Below are positions 53,003 to 62,064 of a stretch of DNA of 64,000 nucleotides, one piece after another. The number at the start of each line of letters is the position of its first letter. Position 1 is the first letter of the stretch. Origin of the DNA: Motiliproteus sp041586735. GTDB taxonomy: Bacteria; Pseudomonadota; Gammaproteobacteria; Pseudomonadales; Balneatricaceae. The translations under genes were made by a program, and so were the position numbers. The stretch lies in the NCBI GenBank assembly GCA_041586735.1, contig JBFGZQ010000001.1, positions 248,001 through 312,000 of the forward strand. Reading direction: 5' to 3'. Below the pieces are notes generated by a model that worked only from the letters and a program-made list of their open reading frames with translations, had not been told where the DNA came from and searched no databases.

Positions 53003-53710
53003 ATGGTTGATCAGCGTCGAAAGGCTGAATCCGTGGCGCAGCAGATCGCCCTGAAGGTCCAGCGCGCAATCGTCGAGGGTGAGATTCGTCCCGGCCATAA
53101 GTTGGCCTCGCAACGACAGATGGTAGACCAGTATCAAGCCTCACGCGCGTCGGTGCGTGAGGCGCTGGGGTTATTGCAGAACGCTGGGCTGATCGAAACC
53201 CGGCACGGAGGTGGAAGTCTGTGTCTGAATATCTTGGCGCCCTTTTTCGAGGAGGTGGGTGAGGAACCCCTGGCAGAGTCTCAATCGCTGCCGATTCAGG
53301 TGTTGGAGATGCGCGAGGTGCTGGAGGGGGAGGCGGCGTTTTTTTGTGCGCAGAAAGCCAGCGATCCCGAGCTCAGTCTGCTGAAGCAGGAGTATCTACG
53401 CATGAGTCAGCGCCACCAAGGTGGCACCACATTGCATCAGGCCAAGGCGGATCTGACCTTTCATATGCAGATCGCCGATCATTGCCATAATCTGTTGCTG
53501 ATCTCCATTAGTCAGATCCTCTATAGCCGCTATTTCAACGCCATCTATGCGGTGTTGTTGCAGAACTTCAAGAAGCGCGGCCGTTATCCCGAGCAGATCG
53601 GCGCTCAGCATCAACAGATCTTCCAGGCGATTATGGCGCGTGATCCGCAGGCGGCGCGCACCGCGGCCCGTGAGCATATCGCCTATACCCGGGGGCTGCT
53701 GTTGTCTTGA
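53003..53710 (+). CDS. GntR/FadR-family transcriptional regulator, probable lactate regulator
   Basis: A 235-residue protein. The winged helix-turn-helix covers residues 10-75 (GHKLASQRQMVDQYQASRASVREALGLLQNAGLIETRHGGGS), and an FCD ligand domain with three or four helices follows (LEMREVLEGEAAFFCAQ... HMQIADHCHN... REHIAYTRG). LldR/LutR proteins of this subfamily repress lactate genes until lactate binds. Divergence from lutABC and the palindrome between them support that role; the ligand itself is inferred from context. Confidence 0.88.
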   Translation: MVDQRRKAESVAQQIALKVQRAIVEGEIRPGHKLASQRQMVDQYQASRASVREALGLLQNAGLIETRHGGGSLCLNILAPFFEEVGEEPLAESQSLPIQVLEMREVLEGEAAFFCAQKASDPELSLLKQEYLRMSQRHQGGTTLHQAKADLTFHMQIADHCHNLLLISISQILYSRYFNAIYAVLLQNFKKRGRYPEQIGAQHQQIFQAIMARDPQAARTAAREHIAYTRGLLLS

Positions 53711-53757
53711 ATGGGTTGTCTTGAATGGGTTGTCTTGAATGGATGGCCTTGAATTGC
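53702..53757. repeat. 14-bp tandem repeat over the end of the GntR gene
   Basis: TTGTCTTGAATGGG at 53702 and 53716, TTGTCTTGAATGGA at 53730 and a weaker TGGCCTTGAATTGC at 53744. The first unit contains the last two sense codons and the TGA stop of the regulator gene. Confidence 0.8.
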
Positions 53758-53918
53758 GGCTAACACCAGGGTTCGGTTGTTGTGCAGCGCATCAGGCGGC
53801 TGCTAGAATGCGAGGCTAATTTTTTCGGCGGCCCACTCTCGGGGCGGCGATCTGTGCTGTAACACCGTTTACCTTACGTGGCCTTTGGTAGGGGTCACCA
53901 CTGAGAAAAGGATCTGAA

Positions 53919-55826
53919 ATGCCAGTTATCACCCTTCCCGACGGCAGTACCCGTCAATTCGATCACCCCGTTTCTGTACATGATGTCGCCGCGTCCATCG
54001 GTGCGGGTTTAGCTAAGGCCGCCCTGGCGGGACGCGTTGATGGCGAGTTGGTCGATACCAGCCATCTGCTCAGCCAGGATAGTCAATTATCGATCATCAC
54101 CATCCGCGACGATGATGGACTGGAGGTGGTGCGCCACTCCGGCGCGCATCTGATGGCGATGGCGGTCCAGGCGCTGTTTCCTGGAGTGCAGGTCACCATC
54201 GGTCCGGTGATCGAAAACGGTTTCTATTACGATTTTGCCTACGAGCGCGCCTTTACCCCCGAAGATCTGCAGGCGATCGAGGTCAAGATGACCGAGCTGG
54301 TCAAGGCTAATCTGCCGGTGAGCCGCTCGCTGATGACCCGGGATGAGGCGGTGGCGTTCTTTAAAGCCAAGGGTGAGACTTATAAAGTCCAGCTGATTGA
54401 GGCGATTCCGAGCAATGAGCCGTTGTCCTTCTATCAGCAGGGTGAGTTTATCGACCTGTGCCGCGGGCCGCATGTGCCAAGCACCGGGCATATCAAAGCG
54501 TTTAAATTGATGAAAGTCGCCGGTGCCTACTGGCGCGGTGACTCCAACAACGAGATGTTGCAGCGGATCTACGGTACCGCCTGGGGTGATAAGAAAGCCC
54601 TGAAAGAGTACCTGTATCGCCTGGAAGAGGCGGAGAAACGCGATCATCGCAAAATTGGCAAGCGCCTGAATCTGTTTCATACCCAGGAAGAAGCACCGGG
54701 AATGGTGTTTTGGCATCCCGACGGCTGGACCATCTACCAGACCATCGAGCAGTACATGCGTCAGGTGCTGACCCGGCATGATTACCAGGAGATCAAGACC
54801 CCACAGCTGGTCGATCGGGTACTCTGGGAGCGTTCGGGTCACTGGGATAAATTCAGTGACATGATGTTTACCACCCACTCGGAAAACCGTGATTACGCGG
54901 TTAAGCCGATGAACTGCCCGTGCCACGTGCAGGTGTTCAACCAGGGGCTGCGCAGTTACCGTGATCTGCCGCTACGTCTGGCAGAATTTGGCTCCTGTCA
55001 CCGCAATGAGCCCTCGGGCACGCTGCATGGTTTGATGCGAGTGCGCGGTTTTACTCAGGATGATGCGCATATCTTCTGTAGTGAGAATCAGATCCAAAGC
55101 GAGGTCTCCAGCTTTATCGATCTGCTGTATGCGGTGTACCAGGACTTTGGTTTCAGCGATATCATTCTCAAGTTGTCGACGCGCCCCGAGCAGCGGGTGG
55201 GTAGCGATGAGGTCTGGGATAAGGCGGAGAAAGCCCTGGCTGCCGCCCTGGACGCTAAAGACCTGGCCTGGGAGTTGTTGCCGGGTGAGGGCGCTTTCTA
55301 CGGTCCCAAGATTGAGTTTTCCCTCAAGGACTGCCTGGGCCGAGTGTGGCAGTGCGGTACCATTCAGGTCGATTTCTCGATGCCGGGTCGACTCGATGCC
55401 CAGTTCGTCAACGAATCAGGCGAGCGCGAGACGCCGGTGATGTTGCATCGGGCGATATTAGGTTCGTTTGAGCGTTTTATCGGCATCCTGATCGAAAACT
55501 ACGCTGGGGCGATGCCGACCTGGTTGTCGCCGTTGCAGGCGGTGGTTCTCAATATTACCGATAATCAGGCCGAGTTTTGCCAAGAAATCCAACAAACCTT
55601 GAAAGATCGTGGATTTAGGGCCAGTGCGGACTTGAGAAACGAGAAGATCGGCTTTAAAATCCGCGAGCATACAATTCACAAGGTTCCTTATCAGCTCGTC
55701 GTAGGCGATAAGGAAGTTGAATCTAAGACCGTGACCGTACGGCGGAGAACCGGAGAAGATCTCGGTTCCATGTCCATAGATGTCTTTATTGAGTTTTTGG
55801 CACAGGATATTGCACGCAAAGGTTAG
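53919..55826 (+). CDS. thrS: Threonyl-tRNA synthetase
   Basis: A 635-residue class II synthetase. Domains: TGS (1-62, VITLPDGSTRQFDHPVSVHDVAASIG), the editing domain with HSGAHLMAMA, catalytic core with zinc ligands from MNCPCHVQVF and later His residues, class II motif 2 (EFGSCHRNEPSGTLHGLMRVRGFTQDDAHIFC) and motif 3 HRAILGSFERFIGILIENYAG; the anticodon domain ends the protein. It attaches Thr to tRNA-Thr. The following infC starts 21 bases after its stop. Confidence 0.98.
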   Translation: MPVITLPDGSTRQFDHPVSVHDVAASIGAGLAKAALAGRVDGELVDTSHLLSQDSQLSIITIRDDDGLEVVRHSGAHLMAMAVQALFPGVQVTIGPVIENGFYYDFAYERAFTPEDLQAIEVKMTELVKANLPVSRSLMTRDEAVAFFKAKGETYKVQLIEAIPSNEPLSFYQQGEFIDLCRGPHVPSTGHIKAFKLMKVAGAYWRGDSNNEMLQRIYGTAWGDKKALKEYLYRLEEAEKRDHRKIGKRLNLFHTQEEAPGMVFWHPDGWTIYQTIEQYMRQVLTRHDYQEIKTPQLVDRVLWERSGHWDKFSDMMFTTHSENRDYAVKPMNCPCHVQVFNQGLRSYRDLPLRLAEFGSCHRNEPSGTLHGLMRVRGFTQDDAHIFCSENQIQSEVSSFIDLLYAVYQDFGFSDIILKLSTRPEQRVGSDEVWDKAEKALAAALDAKDLAWELLPGEGAFYGPKIEFSLKDCLGRVWQCGTIQVDFSMPGRLDAQFVNESGERETPVMLHRAILGSFERFIGILIENYAGAMPTWLSPLQAVVLNITDNQAEFCQEIQQTLKDRGFRASADLRNEKIGFKIREHTIHKVPYQLVVGDKEVESKTVTVRRRTGEDLGSMSIDVFIEFLAQDIARKG

Positions 55827-55847
55827 GTCGAATAGGAGAATTAAACG

Positions 55848-56384
55848 ATTAAAAAAAATAGCAAGGGCGCGAGCAAAAAGGCCATCATCAATGAAGCGAT
55901 TGAAGCCGATGAAGTTCGTCTAGTAGGGGCCGAGAGTGAGCAGTTGGGTATTGTTACCCTTAAAGATGCGCTCAAGACGGCACAGGAAGCATCGATGGAT
56001 CTGGTGTTGATCGCGCCCGATGCCGAGCCGGTAGTCTGTAAATTGATGGACTACGGCAAGCATATTTTTGAAGTGAAGAAGCAGAAAGCTGTCCAGAAAA
56101 AGAAGCAGAAGCAATCACAAATCAAAGAGATGAAGTTCCGTCCAGGAACCGAAGAAGGGGATTATCAGGTAAAGCTGCGCAACCTGGTACGTTTCCTTGA
56201 AGCGGGCGATAAGGCCAAAGTGTCTTTACGTTTCCGTGGTCGTGAGATGGCCCACCAGGAGTTGGGTATGCAGTTGTTAAAGCGGGTCGAAGTTGATCTT
56301 GCCGAACTGGGTACCGTTGAACAATATCCGAAGATGGAAGGCCGTCAAATGATCATGGTGATAGCGCCCAAAAAGAAGAAGTAA
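55848..56384 (+). CDS. infC: Translation initiation factor IF-3, with AUU start
   Basis: A 178-residue IF-3 that prevents premature subunit joining and checks the initiation codon. The conserved N-terminus (INEAIEADEVRLVGAESEQLGIV) lies upstream of the first ATG (55944), so the gene must start earlier. ATT at 55848 is in frame, has AGGAG nine bases upstream, and gives IKKNSKGASKKAIINEAI. AUU is the known start of infC in Escherichia coli, where IF-3 inhibits its own translation through it. The C-terminal domain (KVSLRFRGREMAHQELG) is intact. A start at 55944 would remove 32 N-terminal residues. Confidence 0.95.
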   Translation: MKKNSKGASKKAIINEAIEADEVRLVGAESEQLGIVTLKDALKTAQEASMDLVLIAPDAEPVVCKLMDYGKHIFEVKKQKAVQKKKQKQSQIKEMKFRPGTEEGDYQVKLRNLVRFLEAGDKAKVSLRFRGREMAHQELGMQLLKRVEVDLAELGTVEQYPKMEGRQMIMVIAPKKKK

Positions 56385-56544
56385 CCAGTCTTCATCTAAG
56401 GTCCGTCGATCTGCTGTTCAGGCTGTTGTTCGCAACGGTTTCGGCAACAGGGCAACGGGCTTTTGCTGTTTTTAGCCTTAGGGCTAGAGCGGTCGAAGAT
56501 CAGCGGTTATATAGAAATCAACGAATGCGTGGAGTAAGTTTGTC
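56385..56544 (+). promoter_or_regulatory. Structured infC-rpmI leader, probable L20 control region
   Basis: A 160-bp gap with several hairpin-forming segments, such as TAGCC...GGCTA near 56474-56486 and GCAAC/GTTGC-type pairings before it. In Escherichia coli ribosomal protein L20 binds a pseudoknot in this leader and represses rpmI and rplT. The site is expected here from gene order; I cannot draw the pseudoknot with confidence. Confidence 0.45.
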
Positions 56545-56739
56545 ATGCCAAAAATGAAAAAATGTAGCGGTGCTGCAAAGCGCTTTATGAAAACCGCTAA
56601 CGGCTTTAAGCGTAAGTCCTCTAACACTAGCCACATCTTGACCAAGAAAACTACCAAGCGTAAGCGTCAGCTGCGCGGCACGTCAGCGGTTCATGACTCT
56701 GATGTTGCATTGGTTAAGCGCATGTTGCGCCAGTATTAA
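56545..56739 (+). CDS. rpmI: 50S ribosomal protein bL35
   Basis: A 64-residue, very basic protein. MPKMKKCSGAAKRFMKTANG and KTTKRKRQLRG match the L35 family at normal length. It is a late-assembling protein of the large subunit, located between infC and rplT as in nearly all gammaproteobacteria. Confidence 0.98.
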   Translation: MPKMKKCSGAAKRFMKTANGFKRKSSNTSHILTKKTTKRKRQLRGTSAVHDSDVALVKRMLRQY

Positions 56740-56775
56740 TTCGGTCTTTGGTTCGTTAGTTAAAAGGATACTATT

Positions 56776-57132
56776 ATGCCTCGCGTAAAACGTGGTGTTA
56801 CCGCTCATCGTCGTCACAAGAAAATGCTTAAACTGGCCAAAGGTTATTACGGTGCTCGTAGCCGGGTATTCCGGGTAGCCAAACAAGCGGTCATCAAGGC
56901 CGGCCAATATGCTTACCGTGACCGTCGTCAGCGTAAGCGTCAGTTCCGTGCTCTGTGGATTGCTCGTATCAATGCTGCAGCCCGTATCAATGGTCTCTCT
57001 TACAGCCGCTTTATCGCGGGTCTGAAGAAGGCGGCGATCGAAATTGATCGTAAAGTGTTGGCTGATCTGGCTGTGCACGAAAAAGCAGTATTTAGTGCGA
57101 TCGTTGAAAAAGCCAAGGTTGCCCTGGCCTAA
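56776..57132 (+). CDS. rplT: 50S ribosomal protein bL20
   Basis: A 118-residue basic protein, essential for early 50S assembly and the repressor of its own operon. MPRVKRGVTAHRRHKKMLKLAKGYYGARS-like N-terminal tail and RIVARINAAAR-type core (here LWIARINAAARINGLSYSRF) are present. A strong terminator follows it. Confidence 0.98.
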   Translation: MPRVKRGVTAHRRHKKMLKLAKGYYGARSRVFRVAKQAVIKAGQYAYRDRRQRKRQFRALWIARINAAARINGLSYSRFIAGLKKAAIEIDRKVLADLAVHEKAVFSAIVEKAKVALA

Positions 57133-57184
57133 TCAACGCGATTGCCACTGGATCGCTGGGCGTTGCTGTTAGTGACGCTCATTG

Positions 57185-57221
57185 AATAGGGGAAGGGTGC
57201 GAACTCTTCCCCTATTTTTTT
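57185..57221 (+). terminator. Rho-independent terminator after rplT
   Basis: AATAGGGGAAG (57185-57195) pairs with CTTCCCCTATT (57206-57216) and is followed by seven T residues. It ends the infC-rpmI-rplT transcript 53 bp after rplT. A second hairpin, AGAACGC/GCGTTCT at 57224-57246, follows. Confidence 0.9.
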
Positions 57222-57368
57222 ATAGAACGCCCTATAGCGCGTTCTGTTTATACAGTTGTATGCATACATACAGACAATTTCTAACAATGCGCCTTGCCGC
57301 TGCCGGTGATGGCGAGTTGTTGATGTTTCGGGTGGTGTAGCGCCGCCCCAGGGTAGTCGGAACCGAAG

Positions 57369-58385
57369 ATGGAAAACCTAGACCGCCTGTTGGCCCAGGG
57401 TAAAGAGGCCGTAGACAACGCCACCGATGCAGCTGCGCTTGATCAGGTGCGGGTGCAGTACATGGGTAAAAAGGGTGAGTTGACAGATCTGCTCAAGGGC
57501 TTGGGCAGGTTGTCGGCCGCCGAGCGGCCCGCCGCGGGTGCCTTGATCAACGAAGCCAAGCAGCAGCTGTCCGAGTGTCTCAATGCGCGTAAAGCGCAGC
57601 TCGATAGTGCGGCATTGAATGCCAAGTTGGCCGCCGAGACCCTCGATGTCACCCTGCCTGGGCGTGGCCAGCAAAGCGGTGGCCTGCATCCGGTGACCCG
57701 GACGCTGGAGCGGATCGAGCGCTTTTTTACCGGTGTCGGCTACGCGGTCAAAGAGGGGCCGGAGATCGAAGATGATTTCCATAACTTCGAGGCTCTGAAT
57801 ATTCCCGCGCACCACCCGGCACGGGCGATGCACGATACCTTCTATTTTGATGCCCATACGCTGCTGCGCACCCATACCTCGCCGGTGCAGATCCGCACGA
57901 TGGAGCAGCAGCAACCGCCGATTCGGGTGATCTGTCCGGGTCGGGTGTATCGCTGTGATTCGGACCTGACCCATACGCCGATGTTCCATCAGGTCGAGGG
58001 TTTGTTGGTCGATACCGACGTCAGCTTTGCGGATCTGAAGGGCACGGTTGAGGAGTTTCTGCGGGAGTTTTTCGAGCAGGAGCTGGCCGTGCGATTCCGA
58101 CCCTCCTATTTCCCCTTTACCGAGCCGTCCGCCGAGGTCGATATCGCCTGTGTGATGTGTCAGGGCAAGGGGTGCCGGGTCTGCAGTCATACCGGTTGGC
58201 TGGAGGTGATGGGCTGCGGCATGGTGCATCCCAAGGTGTTTGAGTCGTGCAGCATCGATACCGAAGCCTACAGCGGCTTTGCCTTTGGTATGGGTGTCGA
58301 GCGCTTGGCGATGTTGCGTTACGGCGTCAACGATCTGCGCTTATTCTTCGAAAACGACCTGCGCTTCCTGCAACAATTCAAGTAG
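57369..58385 (+). CDS. pheS: Phenylalanyl-tRNA synthetase alpha subunit
   Basis: A 338-residue class II subunit. An N-terminal coiled-coil arm (about 1-85) binds tRNA; motif 1 region HPVTRTLERIERFFTGVGY, motif 2 RVICPGRVYRCDSDLTHTPMFHQVEGL and motif 3 GFAFGMGVERLAMLRYGVNDLR follow. It forms an alpha2-beta2 enzyme with PheT, the next gene. The leader of about 150 bp has hairpins but I see no Phe-rich leader peptide of the Escherichia coli type. Confidence 0.97.
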   Translation: MENLDRLLAQGKEAVDNATDAAALDQVRVQYMGKKGELTDLLKGLGRLSAAERPAAGALINEAKQQLSECLNARKAQLDSAALNAKLAAETLDVTLPGRGQQSGGLHPVTRTLERIERFFTGVGYAVKEGPEIEDDFHNFEALNIPAHHPARAMHDTFYFDAHTLLRTHTSPVQIRTMEQQQPPIRVICPGRVYRCDSDLTHTPMFHQVEGLLVDTDVSFADLKGTVEEFLREFFEQELAVRFRPSYFPFTEPSAEVDIACVMCQGKGCRVCSHTGWLEVMGCGMVHPKVFESCSIDTEAYSGFAFGMGVERLAMLRYGVNDLRLFFENDLRFLQQFK

Positions 58386-58468
58386 CAGCGCTAGGTTAGG
58401 TACGGGTCCGGGCTGCGTCAGGGGTATCTGAGGTCCGGTTCAGGCAATAGCATTAACGGAAGCAAGAG

Positions 58469-60847
58469 ATGAAATTCAGCGAACAGTGGCTGCGGGAATG
58501 GGTAAATCCTGCTATCGATACCGATCAACTGGTAGCCCAGGTCACCATGGCCGGCTTGGAAGTGGATGGCGTTGAGCCGGCCGCTGCCGATTTTACTGGG
58601 GTCGTGGTCGGAGAGATTTTGAGCGCCGAGCAGCATCCTGATGCGGATAAGCTTAGGGTCTGTCAGGTCAGCGACGGTAGCGATACCTTTCAGGTAGTCT
58701 GTGGTGCGCCCAATGCCCGTGCCGGCCTGCGCGTTGCCTTTGCTCGGGTGGGTGCGGTGTTACCCGGGGCTTTCAAGATCAAAAAAGCCAAGCTACGTCA
58801 GGTCGAGTCACTGGGTATGCTCTGCTCCGGTCAGGAGCTGGGGATCAATGAGGAGCACGACGGCATCATGGAGCTGGCTGCCGACGCGACTGTTGGCGTC
58901 GATATTCGCCAGCTGCTCGGTTTGGATGATCAGATCATCGAGGTCGATCTCACTCCGAATCGCGGTGATTGCCTGAGTCTGGCCGGTTTAGCCCGTGAGG
59001 TAGGAGTGCTCAACAAGCTGCCGGTGACCGAGGTTGTGGTCGAGCCGGTCGCGGCAGTGATCGAGGATTGTTTTCCGATAGCGATCGAGGCCGGTGAGGC
59101 CTGTCCACGTTATGTCGGACGGGTTATTCGTGGCATCGATATCACCGCGACGACCCCCGTATGGATGGTCGAGCGCTTGCGCCGTGGGGGCATCCGCAGT
59201 ATCGATCCGGTGGTCGATGTAACCAACTATGTGATGTTGGAGCTGGGGCAGCCGCTGCATGCCTTTGATCTGGCGACACTCAATGCTGGTATCCGGGTGC
59301 GGATGGCCGATGCCGGTGAAATAATTACCCTGCTCGATGGTCAGCAGTGCACCCTGAATGCCGATACGCTGCTGATTGCCGATCATCAGGGGCCGCTGGC
59401 GATGGCGGGGATTATGGGTGGTGAGGGTTCGGGTGTCGGTGAGCAGACTCGCGACATCTTTCTGGAAAGTGCGTTCTTTGCGCCCTTGGCGATTGTCGGT
59501 CGCGCCCGCGCCTACGGCTTGCATACCGACTCCTCGCATCGCTTTGAGCGCGGTGTAGATTCGCAGTTGCAGATCAAGGCCACCGAACGTGCCACCCGGT
59601 TGCTGCTGGATATCGTCGGTGGTGAGGCGGGTCCGGTGACGGAGGTAGTGGTGGCTGAGCAGCTACCGCCAGCGCGGCAGATCGTGCTGCGCCCCGCGCG
59701 GATCAAAAAGCTGCTGGCGCTGGATATCGCCGCCGCCGAAGTCGAAGAGATTCTGACCCGTTTGGGGATGGGGGTGCAGCGCAATGCCCAGGGCGACTGG
59801 GATGTAGAGGTGCCCTCGTATCGCTTCGATGTTGCTATCGAGGAGGATCTACTCGAGGAGTTGGCGCGTATCTACGGCTATAACCGCATGCCGGTGCGCA
59901 CCAACCTGGCGACCCTGAAGCTTACTCCGCAATCGGAAGCTACCAAGGGCTTGCCCGACTTGCGGCGGCTACTGGTCGCGCGCGGTTATCAGGAGGCGAT
60001 CACCTACAGCTTTGTGGAGCCCGGATTGCTGTCCAAGTTTGATGCTCAGCATACGCCGGTGGCGCTCGCCAATCCGATCTCTGCCGATATGGCGGTGATG
60101 CGCACCACGCTGTGGCCGGGTTTGATCAAGGCGATGCAGCACAATCAGCATCGCCAGCAGGATCGGGTCTGGCTGTTTGAGTCGGGTCAGCGCTTTGTGC
60201 CAGGTGTTGACGGGCTGGTGCAGGATCGGGTGTTGGCAGGTGCCGTCTGTGGCAGTTGTCAGCCACAAGGCTGGAATAGCATCAGCCGCTCGGTGGACTT
60301 TTTTGACGTCAAGGCGGATGTCGAAGCGCTGCTGGCTGTGAATGGTCAGCCCGATGCGTTTGTGTTTGCGGCGGCTCAGCATCAGGCCCTGCATCCCGGT
60401 CAGTGTGCCCAGATTAGCCGTGACGGCAAGCCGGTGGGTTATCTCGGGGCGCTGCATCCTAACCTGTGTAAGACTCTGGGGTTGGTCGGTCCGGTGTTCC
60501 TGTTTGAACTGGAGCTGGCGGCGGTGGTGCAGGATAGTCTGCCGCAGTTTACCGAACTGTCGAAATTCCCGGAAACCAGTCGTGACATGGCGCTGGTGGT
60601 CGATCAGCAGGTGGCGGTCGCCGAGGTCTTGGCGTTGGCGCGTACTCAGGCCGGAGAGTGGCTGAAAACGGCCACGCTGTTTGATGTCTACGCTGGCGAA
60701 GGTGTTGAAAAGGGTAAAAAAAGTTTGGCTCTCAGCTTGACCTGGCAGCATCCATCGCACACCCTTAATGATGATCAGGTGAATCAGTTTTTTGATGCGG
60801 TCGTCACTGCTGCGCAGCAGCAGCTAGGTGCGACGCTTAGGGGTTAG
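58469..60847 (+). CDS. pheT: Phenylalanyl-tRNA synthetase beta subunit
   Basis: A 792-residue subunit. Domains in order: an EMAP/tRNA-binding fold (about 40-150, GVVVGEILSAEQHPDADKLRVCQV), B3/B4 editing (LTPNRGDCLSLAGLAREVG), B5 (about 400-475), catalytic-like core and the C-terminal FDX-ACB anticodon domain (FPETSRDMALVVDQQVAVAEV). Length is typical. ihfA follows after a repeat-containing gap. Confidence 0.97.
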   Translation: MKFSEQWLREWVNPAIDTDQLVAQVTMAGLEVDGVEPAAADFTGVVVGEILSAEQHPDADKLRVCQVSDGSDTFQVVCGAPNARAGLRVAFARVGAVLPGAFKIKKAKLRQVESLGMLCSGQELGINEEHDGIMELAADATVGVDIRQLLGLDDQIIEVDLTPNRGDCLSLAGLAREVGVLNKLPVTEVVVEPVAAVIEDCFPIAIEAGEACPRYVGRVIRGIDITATTPVWMVERLRRGGIRSIDPVVDVTNYVMLELGQPLHAFDLATLNAGIRVRMADAGEIITLLDGQQCTLNADTLLIADHQGPLAMAGIMGGEGSGVGEQTRDIFLESAFFAPLAIVGRARAYGLHTDSSHRFERGVDSQLQIKATERATRLLLDIVGGEAGPVTEVVVAEQLPPARQIVLRPARIKKLLALDIAAAEVEEILTRLGMGVQRNAQGDWDVEVPSYRFDVAIEEDLLEELARIYGYNRMPVRTNLATLKLTPQSEATKGLPDLRRLLVARGYQEAITYSFVEPGLLSKFDAQHTPVALANPISADMAVMRTTLWPGLIKAMQHNQHRQQDRVWLFESGQRFVPGVDGLVQDRVLAGAVCGSCQPQGWNSISRSVDFFDVKADVEALLAVNGQPDAFVFAAAQHQALHPGQCAQISRDGKPVGYLGALHPNLCKTLGLVGPVFLFELELAAVVQDSLPQFTELSKFPETSRDMALVVDQQVAVAEVLALARTQAGEWLKTATLFDVYAGEGVEKGKKSLALSLTWQHPSHTLNDDQVNQFFDAVVTAAQQQLGATLRG

Positions 60848-60865
60848 TGCCTTGCGCTGTGACTA

Positions 60866-60945
60866 GGCAGGGGCGTAACCAAGCAGGGCGTAACCAGACA
60901 AGGATGTAACCAGACAAGGGTGTTATCAGACAGGGGTGTAATGAT
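60866..60945. repeat. Five 16-bp tandem repeats upstream of ihfA
   Basis: Units begin at 60866, 60882, 60898, 60914 and 60930 with an exact 16-bp period; typical units are ACAAGGATGTAACCAG and ACAAGGGTGTTATCAG. The last one supplies AGGGG and the ihfA start codon, so the repeat forms the ribosome-binding region of ihfA. Confidence 0.8.
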
Positions 60946-61249
60946 GGGGTCTTTGACAAAAGCCGAGATGGCCGAGCGTTTGTTCGATGAGATTGGGCTT
61001 AATAAGCGCGAAGCGAAAGAGATGGTGGAGTCGTTCTTTGACGAGATTCGCAGCTGCCTGTCCGAGAATGAGCAGGTGAAGCTGTCTGGGTTCGGAAACT
61101 TTGACCTGCGCGATAAGCGTGAGCGCCCGGGGCGAAACCCCAAGACCGGTGAAGAGGTGCCGATCTCCGCTAGGCGGGTGGTGACCTTCCGCCCGGGGCA
61201 GAAGCTTAAAGAGAAAGTGGAGACCTATGTCGCGCCAGCAGGCGAGTGA
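60944..61249 (+). CDS. ihfA: Integration host factor subunit alpha
   Basis: A 101-residue HU-family DNA-bending protein. MGSLTKAEMAERLFDEIG, the beta-arm GRNPKTGEEVPISARRVVTFRPG with the intercalating Pro, and the tail GQKLKEKV match IhfA. The ATG at 60944 gives the usual N-terminus; ATG 60941 just before is equally possible. It pairs with IhfB and also serves in CRISPR adaptation in some type I systems. pheT-ihfA-merR is the conserved order. Confidence 0.96.
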   Translation: MGSLTKAEMAERLFDEIGLNKREAKEMVESFFDEIRSCLSENEQVKLSGFGNFDLRDKRERPGRNPKTGEEVPISARRVVTFRPGQKLKEKVETYVAPAGE

Positions 61250-61586
61250 AGCGCCGCCTGCTATTCCTGATAAGCGCTACTTCAGCATCGGAGAAGTCGC
61301 GACGCTGTGCGGGATAAAGCCGCACGTGTTGCGTTACTGGGAGCAGGAGTTCGAGCAGCTAAAGCCGGTCAAGCGCCGAGGTAATCGGCGTTACTACCAG
61401 CGCCAGGATGTGCTGCTGGTGCGTCAGTTATGCGGGCTGCTATACGAGCAGGGTTTTACCATTGCCGGAGCCCGGCAGTGGTTGCTGGGTGATCAGGCGC
61501 AAGATGACAGTGCGCGTTACCAGCAGCTGGTCCGCCAGACGATCAGCGAGCTTGAAGCGATTCTGGTGCAACTTAAAGCAGGTTGA
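61227..61586 (+). CDS. MerR-family transcriptional regulator next to ihfA
   Basis: A 119-residue protein with the MerR helix-turn-helix (YFSIGEVATLCGIKPHVLRYWEQEFEQLKPVKRRGNRRYY) followed by a short coiled-coil dimerisation helix. It has no C-terminal ligand cysteines. This small MerR gene accompanies ihfA in many gammaproteobacteria; its target is unknown. It overlaps ihfA by 23 bases. Confidence 0.93.
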   Translation: MSRQQASEAPPAIPDKRYFSIGEVATLCGIKPHVLRYWEQEFEQLKPVKRRGNRRYYQRQDVLLVRQLCGLLYEQGFTIAGARQWLLGDQAQDDSARYQQLVRQTISELEAILVQLKAG

Positions 61587-61712
61587 AGCGCTAAAAATAG
61601 TGTTGGAACGGTAAAAAGAGTGCAGCAAAAGAGTGCAGCACGCTTCCCCTGTCCAGGCTGTTGCGGTAGTATTCGCGTCGCTGTCGAGAGGCAGTCTGAA
61701 TAGCTTAGGTAT

Positions 61713-61789
<77 letters not shown>

Positions 61790-61808
61790 TTCAGCTGTTC
61801 AAAAAAAT

Positions 61809-61885
<77 letters not shown>

Positions 61886-61893
61886 ATTTTTTA

Positions 61894-61929
61894 AACCTGA
61901 TGAGTCTCTGGCTCGTCAGGTTTTTTTTT
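61894..61929 (+). terminator. Terminator after the tRNA-Pro pair
   Basis: AACCTGATGAG and CTCGTCAGGTT form an 11-bp stem with one mismatch around TCTCTGG, followed by nine T residues starting in the stem. Confidence 0.9.
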
Positions 61930-62064
61930 GCTTGTTTGTTGGCTGGAATGAGCCTGTCGCAGGTTGTTCAAATCGACGTGATGGTCTGTCACGATGGCCG
62001 CGCCATTGTTACTCTGATTTGGTATGATCTTTATCTTTTATTGACGTGGGTTGATTTAGCATTG

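Noticed and set aside
57224..57368. Phe-rich leader peptide for pheST attenuation
   Set aside because: No short frame with a run of Phe codons is present between the rplT terminator and pheS.
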